A stretch of 38,174 bases of DNA from Flavobacterium sp. (GTDB lineage: Bacteria; Bacteroidota; Bacteroidia; Flavobacteriales; Flavobacteriaceae), in NCBI RefSeq assembly GCF_030146175.1, contig NZ_JASLCE010000126.1:1-38174 (forward strand). Reading direction: 5' to 3'. The notes beneath the pieces were generated by a model, which saw only the letters and a list, made by a program, of their open reading frames with translations, was not told where the DNA came from and did no database searches. The translations under genes were made by a program, and so were the position numbers. Of the stretch, positions 33,479 to 38,174 are shown piece by piece (positions within the stretch are counted from its first letter, which is position 1; each line of letters opens with the position of its first letter).

Positions 33479-34024
33479 ATGAAAGCCTTATATAAAATAG
33501 TAGCATTAGTAGGTGTATCGGTTGTTACAACATCTTGTTTTAACAAATCAAAGCCTAACTATCAGTTCTTTCCTAATATGTATGAGTCTGTGGCATACGA
33601 AACGTATTCACAGTCGGGTGCATTCAAAAATGGTAAAGAAGGTCAGTTACCTGCAAAAGGTTCTATTCCTAGAGGTTTCGAACCGTATGCGTACGAAAAC
33701 TCAACCGCTGGTTATGAATTAGCAAAAGCAAACTTAAAATCACCTTTGGATCCTACTAAAATTGATTCCAAAAAAGGAACGGAACTGTTCAATATTTACT
33801 GTGCTATTTGTCATGGTGAAGCAGGTGATGGAAAAGGGAAACTGGTTAAAAGAGAGAAATTCTTAGGTGTACCGAGTTATGCTGACAGACCGATCACGGA
33901 AGGAAGTGTTTTCCACGTAATTACTTATGGATTAAACTCCATGGGTTCTCACGCCAACCAATTAAGTCAGGAAGAACGCTGGCAGGTTGTGGATCACGTG
34001 ATGAAATTAAAAGCAGGATTATAA
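33479..34024 (+). CDS. actE: alternative complex III subunit ActE, monohaem cytochrome c lipoprotein
   Basis: A 181-residue periplasmic lipoprotein. The signal peptide ends in the lipobox VTTSC (Cys20). The class I cytochrome c domain has one haem motif, CAICH (Cys108-His112), with Met near 154 (GLNSMGSHANQLS) as the likely sixth ligand. A ~75-residue polar linker (residues 21-~95) separates the lipid anchor from the haem domain. It should carry electrons from ActA toward the CuA site of the oxidase, in line with the oxidase genes lying just downstream. Confidence 0.95.
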   Translation: MKALYKIVALVGVSVVTTSCFNKSKPNYQFFPNMYESVAYETYSQSGAFKNGKEGQLPAKGSIPRGFEPYAYENSTAGYELAKANLKSPLDPTKIDSKKGTELFNIYCAICHGEAGDGKGKLVKREKFLGVPSYADRPITEGSVFHVITYGLNSMGSHANQLSQEERWQVVDHVMKLKAGL

Positions 34025-34052
34025 TTGTAGAACACATTTGAAAGTATTAGAT

Positions 34053-35525
34053 ATGTACACATTTTCAAGCAAATTAAAAACTTTTGCATTTGTCATGATG
34101 GCTTTAGGGCTTGTGGGAATTGCTTTTGGTTTTTTGACTGCACCTAAGACCATCGAAGACGTAGAGAAAATTTTAGCGGATAGTCATCATGGCGGACATC
34201 ATACAGAAGCTGTGGCGCACGAATCACACGATGAGCATGCTGCTGTTGCAACGCACCATGAGGAAGCTAAAACAGAAACTGTTGTTGCCGATTCATTAAA
34301 AACAGAAAATGATACTGTAGCTGCAGCAGCGCCTGTAGCAGCAGACCATCACGATAATCACAAAGCGGAAGCAGCACATGGTCACGATCATGCTGGTGCT
34401 GATGCACACGCAGAACACCAGGAGCACCTGGAGCATGTTTTGCACCAATTACAAAACAAACCTTGGGCAGCGCTTTATGTAGCATGTATCTTCTTTATGT
34501 TGATCTCTGTTGGAGTATTGGCGTTCTACGCAATCCAATGGGCGGCTCAGGCAGGTTGGTCTCCGGTATTATTCCGTGTTATGGAAGGTATCACCAGCTA
34601 TTTATTACCAGGTTCTATCATTTTCTTCATCTTGTTGGTAGCAAGCGGTATGCATTTAAACCACTTATTCGTTTGGATGGATCCGGAAGTTGTAAAACAC
34701 GATGAGTTAATTCAAGGAAAACAAGGATTCTTAAATGTACCTTTCTTCTTGATCAGAGCTGCAATCTTCTTAGCAGGTTGGAACTTATACCGTTATTTCT
34801 CAAGAAAAAATTCATTGGCTCAGGATAACGCTAACGATGATTCTTTCTACAAAAAGAACTTCAAACTGGCTGCCGGATTCTTAGTATTCTTTATCGTAAC
34901 AGAATCAATCGCTTCTTGGGATTGGATTATGTCGGTTGATCCACACTGGTACAGTACCTTATTCGGATGGTATGTATTCGCCAGCTTCTTCGTAAGCGGA
35001 ATCACTACAATCGCTTTCGTTACGTTGTACTTAAAATCAAAAGGATATTTAGAGCATGTGAATACAAGTCACATCCACGATTTGGCTAAATTCATGTTCG
35101 GTATCTCTGTTTTCTGGACCTACTTATGGTTCTCACAATTCATGTTAATGTGGTATTCGAACATCCCGGAAGAGGTAACGTACTTCATCACGCGAATTGA
35201 AAATTATAAATTACCATTCTTCGGAATGTTGGCCTTAAACTTCGTATTCCCTATATTAATCTTGATCAATACTGATTTCAAACGTTTAAGTTGGGTTGTA
35301 GTAATGGCAGGTCTTTTAATCTTAACCGGTCACTATATTGACTTCTTCAATATGATTATGCCGGCTACGGTTGGTGACCAGTGGTTCATCGGAGTATCTG
35401 AGATCGGTTCATTAATGTTCTTCTTCGGACTATTTATCGTTGTCGTATTTACAGCTTTAACAAAAGCTCCTTTATTGGCAAAACGTAATCCGTTAATTGA
35501 AGAAAGTAAACATTTTCATTATTAA
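34053..35525 (+). CDS. actF: alternative complex III subunit ActF, NrfD-type paralogue of ActC with a His-rich insert
   Basis: A 490-residue integral membrane protein. The first helix (about 10-29) is followed by a strongly His/Ala/Glu-rich loop (about 45-135) with HHGGHH, HESHDEH, DHHDNH and HGHDHAG. About nine more hydrophobic helices of the quinol:cytochrome c oxidoreductase type follow (WAALYVACIFFMLISVGVLAF, ..., LMFFFGLFIVVVFTALTK). The ATG at 34053 is chosen; a TTG at 34038 would add five residues only. ActF pairs with ActC in the membrane and has a proposed role in proton movement. The role of the His-rich loop is unknown; it could bind Zn or Cu. Confidence 0.94.
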   Translation: MYTFSSKLKTFAFVMMALGLVGIAFGFLTAPKTIEDVEKILADSHHGGHHTEAVAHESHDEHAAVATHHEEAKTETVVADSLKTENDTVAAAAPVAADHHDNHKAEAAHGHDHAGADAHAEHQEHLEHVLHQLQNKPWAALYVACIFFMLISVGVLAFYAIQWAAQAGWSPVLFRVMEGITSYLLPGSIIFFILLVASGMHLNHLFVWMDPEVVKHDELIQGKQGFLNVPFFLIRAAIFLAGWNLYRYFSRKNSLAQDNANDDSFYKKNFKLAAGFLVFFIVTESIASWDWIMSVDPHWYSTLFGWYVFASFFVSGITTIAFVTLYLKSKGYLEHVNTSHIHDLAKFMFGISVFWTYLWFSQFMLMWYSNIPEEVTYFITRIENYKLPFFGMLALNFVFPILILINTDFKRLSWVVVMAGLLILTGHYIDFFNMIMPATVGDQWFIGVSEIGSLMFFFGLFIVVVFTALTKAPLLAKRNPLIEESKHFHY

Positions 35526-35544
35526 TATTTAAAGTGATAAACAA

Positions 35545-36720
35545 ATGACAGGTTTATTGATACTTATAGTTGTAGTTTTATTAGGAGTTGCTATCTGGCA
35601 ATTGACTAAGATATTCGATTTAACCCAGGTTGGGCGCGTTGCTGATAAATCAGAAGTTGCCAATGAAAAAGACAATAATGTTAATGGTTACTTGATGTTC
35701 GGGTTCTTAGGGTTTATTTACATATTCACTATTTACTCTTTATTGAAATGGGGTCACCTGGTTTTAGGTACACCCGCTTCAGAACACGGTAAGGATTACG
35801 ATAATCTGATGATGATTTCAATGGTATTGATTTTCTTCGTTCAGACGATCACTCAGGCATTATTGCACTACTTTGCATTCAAATACAGAGGTCAAAAAGA
35901 CACCAAAGCGTTATATTTCGCCGATAATGATAAATTAGAGTTTATCTGGACTATTATCCCGGTAATCGTTTTAGCAGGTTTGATCCTTTACGGATTATAT
36001 GCTTGGACAAACATTATGTTTGTAGACGAAGAGGAAGAAGTAATCTACGTAGAATTATACGCAAAACAATTTAGCTGGGAAGCACGTTACGGAGGTGAAG
36101 ACAATGCTCTAGGTAAAGCGAACGTTCGTTTTATCGAAGGAATCAACACAGTAGGTGTGGACATGTCCGATCCAAATGCTCAGGATGATAAAGTTGTAAA
36201 CGAATTACACTTACCGGTAGGTAAAAAAGTGGTTTTCAAAATCCGTTCTCAGGACGTATTACACTCCGCTTATATGCCACACTTCAGAGCGCAGATGAAC
36301 TGTGTTCCGGGTATGGTAACACAATTTGCTTTCACACCAACAGTAACTACTGATCAAATGCGTCAGGATCCTGCGATTGTGGAAAAAGTGGCCAACATTA
36401 ATATCATTAGAGCAAAGAAAAGTGCTGAACTTGTTGCCAAAGGTGAAACTGCTTTAGATCCGTATACTTTTGATTACTTACTTTTATGTAACAAAATTTG
36501 TGGACCGTCTCACTACAACATGCAGATGAAAATCGTTGTAGAAAGCGAAGCAGATTATAAAAAATGGTTAAAAGAAAAACCTACTTTAGCTAGCGCTATT
36601 AAAGAGGCTAACAAAGCGGCAGCTCCGGCTCCTGCAGCAGCATCTGAAGCAAAAGCACCGGCAGCAACAGCTCCGGTAGCCGATACCACTAAAGTTTTGG
36701 CACAAGTAGTAAAAAAATAA
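35545..36720 (+). CDS. ctaC: cytochrome c oxidase subunit II (CuA subunit)
   Basis: A 391-residue subunit that receives electrons from cytochrome c. The CuA ligands are all present: His240 (DVLHSAY), Cys315 and Cys319 (CNKICG), His323 and Met326 (SHYNM). It has four hydrophobic segments (about 2-20, 49-69, 87-112 and 132-158) instead of the usual two. Between the FTPT strand and the first CuA cysteine there is an extra ~35 residues (about 270-305). After the CuA domain a ~45-residue Ala/Pro/Lys-rich tail is added (KAAAPAPAAASEAKAPAATA). It lies 19 bases after actF, consistent with the known complex III-oxidase supercomplex of flavobacteria. Confidence 0.95.
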   Translation: MTGLLILIVVVLLGVAIWQLTKIFDLTQVGRVADKSEVANEKDNNVNGYLMFGFLGFIYIFTIYSLLKWGHLVLGTPASEHGKDYDNLMMISMVLIFFVQTITQALLHYFAFKYRGQKDTKALYFADNDKLEFIWTIIPVIVLAGLILYGLYAWTNIMFVDEEEEVIYVELYAKQFSWEARYGGEDNALGKANVRFIEGINTVGVDMSDPNAQDDKVVNELHLPVGKKVVFKIRSQDVLHSAYMPHFRAQMNCVPGMVTQFAFTPTVTTDQMRQDPAIVEKVANINIIRAKKSAELVAKGETALDPYTFDYLLLCNKICGPSHYNMQMKIVVESEADYKKWLKEKPTLASAIKEANKAAAPAPAAASEAKAPAATAPVADTTKVLAQVVKK

Positions 36721-36745
36721 TTGCTTTTAATATAAATTAAAAAAT

Positions 36746-38174
36746 ATGTCAGCAGTAGGACACGATAACAATCACGAACACGATCACGGTCACGAACACC
36801 ACCATAAAGATACTTTTATCACAAAGTACATCTTTAGTATCGATCACAAGATGATTGCAAAACAATACCTAATTACGGGTATTGTAATGGGAATCATCGG
36901 TATTGTAATGTCTCTTTTATTCCGTATGCAAATTGCATGGCCGGAAGAGTCTTTTAAAATTTTTAATGTCCTTTTAGGAGATAAATTTGCCCCGGGTGGC
37001 GTAATGCGAAATGATATTTATTTAGCATTAGTAACCATTCACGGTACCATCATGGTATTCTTTGTATTGACGGCCGGATTGAGCGGTACGTTCAGTAACC
37101 TTTTAATTCCGCTTCAAATTGGAGCAAGGGATATGGCTTCCGGATTTATGAACATGGTTTCATACTGGTTGTTCTTCCTTTCTTCTGTTATCATGGTTAT
37201 TTCCCTTTTTGTTGAGTCAGGACCGGCTTCGGCAGGTTGGACAATCTATCCGCCATTGAGTGCGTTACCACAAGCGATCCCAGGATCAGGTACAGGTATG
37301 ACACTTTGGTTGGTATCGATGGCGATCTTTATCGCGTCTTCATTGATGGGATCTTTGAACTATGTGGTAACAGTAATCAACCTTAGAACAAAAGGAATGT
37401 CTATGACACGTTTGCCATTAACGATCTGGGCTTTCTTTATCACGGCTGTTATCGGTATCGTTTCGTTCCCGGTATTATTATCTGCCGCTTTATTATTGAT
37501 CTTCGACCGTAGCTTCGGAACATCATTCTTCTTATCGGATATCTTTATCTCCGGAGAAGTATTACACTACCAGGGAGGTTCTCCGGTATTGTTCGAGCAC
37601 TTATTCTGGTTCTTAGGTCACCCTGAGGTATACATCGTAATCTTACCTGCGATGGGTATCACTTCTGAAATTATCGCGACCAACGCTCGTAAACCAATCT
37701 TCGGTTACCGTGCGATGATCACGTCAATCTTAGCGATCGCTTTCTTGTCAACAATCGTATGGGGTCACCACATGTTCGTATCCGGTATGAATCCTTTCTT
37801 AGGATCGGTATTTACCTTTACAACATTATTGATCGCAATTCCTTCGGCTGTAAAAGCGTTCAACTATATCACGACACTTTGGAAAGGTAACCTTCAGTTA
37901 AACCCTGCCATGTTATTCTGTATCGGATTCGTTTCGACTTTCATTACAGGTGGTTTAACAGGTATCATCCTTGGAGATAGTACATTGGATATTAACGTTC
38001 ACGATACATACTTCGTAATTGCTCACTTCCACTTAGTAATGGGTATTTCTGCTCTTTACGGAATGTTTGCCGGAATCTACCACTGGTTCCCTAAAATGTT
38101 CGGAAGAATGATGAACAAAAACTTAGGTTACATCCACTTCTGGGTAACAGCAGTGTGTGCGTACGGAGTTTTCT
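36746..38174 (+). CDS. ctaD: cytochrome c oxidase subunit I (haem-copper, A1 type), 3' end outside the window
   Basis: ATG at 36746; 476 codons are visible and the frame is open at the edge. A His-rich start (HEHDHGHEHHH) precedes the first helix. The conserved sites are the low-spin haem ligand in TIHGTIMVFF, CuB and active-site elements in LGHPEVYIVILPAMGI (with the D-channel Glu of A1 oxidases), WGHHMFVSG, and HDTYFVIAHFHLVMG with the haem ligands. It reduces O2 to water and pumps protons. It starts 25 bases after ctaC in the same operon. About 100 or more C-terminal residues are missing. Confidence 0.96.
   Translation, partial: MSAVGHDNNHEHDHGHEHHHKDTFITKYIFSIDHKMIAKQYLITGIVMGIIGIVMSLLFRMQIAWPEESFKIFNVLLGDKFAPGGVMRNDIYLALVTIHGTIMVFFVLTAGLSGTFSNLLIPLQIGARDMASGFMNMVSYWLFFLSSVIMVISLFVESGPASAGWTIYPPLSALPQAIPGSGTGMTLWLVSMAIFIASSLMGSLNYVVTVINLRTKGMSMTRLPLTIWAFFITAVIGIVSFPVLLSAALLLIFDRSFGTSFFLSDIFISGEVLHYQGGSPVLFEHLFWFLGHPEVYIVILPAMGITSEIIATNARKPIFGYRAMITSILAIAFLSTIVWGHHMFVSGMNPFLGSVFTFTTLLIAIPSAVKAFNYITTLWKGNLQLNPAMLFCIGFVSTFITGGLTGIILGDSTLDINVHDTYFVIAHFHLVMGISALYGMFAGIYHWFPKMFGRMMNKNLGYIHFWVTAVCAYGVF

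Overview
The window is chromosomal DNA from a member of the Bacteroidota, almost certainly a Flavobacteriaceae species close to Flavobacterium. The signs are a complete alternative complex III operon (actABCDEF) running into an aa3-type cytochrome oxidase, a type IX secretion C-terminal signal, promoters of the Bacteroidota form (-33 TTG, -7 TAnnTTTG), starts without Shine-Dalgarno sequences, and secreted proteins with 'GIGT..P' modules. Nothing points to a plasmid, prophage, insertion sequence or CRISPR array.

Layout. (1) 1-4771, minus strand: a tightly packed, translationally coupled cluster read in the order nucleotidyltransferase-like protein, cobalamin-type radical SAM protein, class I methyltransferase, second radical SAM protein, GT-C membrane glycosyltransferase (cut by the window edge). 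I recognise the families but no described pathway; this is the best candidate for an undescribed system. (2) 4897-7746, minus: DNA polymerase I. (3) 7881-10206, plus: an OmpR-type response regulator and histidine kinase, followed by a 56-residue secreted Lys/His-rich protein. Its promoter carries a tandem 11-bp repeat that looks like the regulator's binding site. (4) 10227-14740: two large exported proteins, a VCBS/GEVED/FISUMP protein with a type IX sorting signal (minus) and an adhesin- or tail-fibre-like protein (plus). (5) 14817-17055: a membrane metallophosphoesterase, a thioredoxin-fold protein without cysteines, and a NodB-type polysaccharide deacetylase. (6) 17113-20316, minus: a 1067-residue DUF2723 (TMEM260-like) membrane protein, then tRNA-Gln(UUG) with its own promoter and terminator.

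(7) 20692-21516, minus: a tandem universal stress protein, divergent from rimP-nusA-infB (21700-26410). The leader of this translation/transcription operon holds a terminator-like hairpin overlapping a four-codon reading frame. (8) 26521-26913, minus: a small exported SPOR-domain protein. (9) 27130-38174, plus: the respiratory operon actA-actB-actC-actD-actE-actF-coxB-coxA, with coxA running off the window. ActA-F oxidises menaquinol and passes electrons through its haems c to the CuA site of CoxB and the haem-copper centre of CoxA.

Limits: all calls come from reading motifs and translations by eye. Family names rest on motifs, lengths and gene order, not on database searches. Promoters, operators and hairpins are pattern matches and have not been tested.
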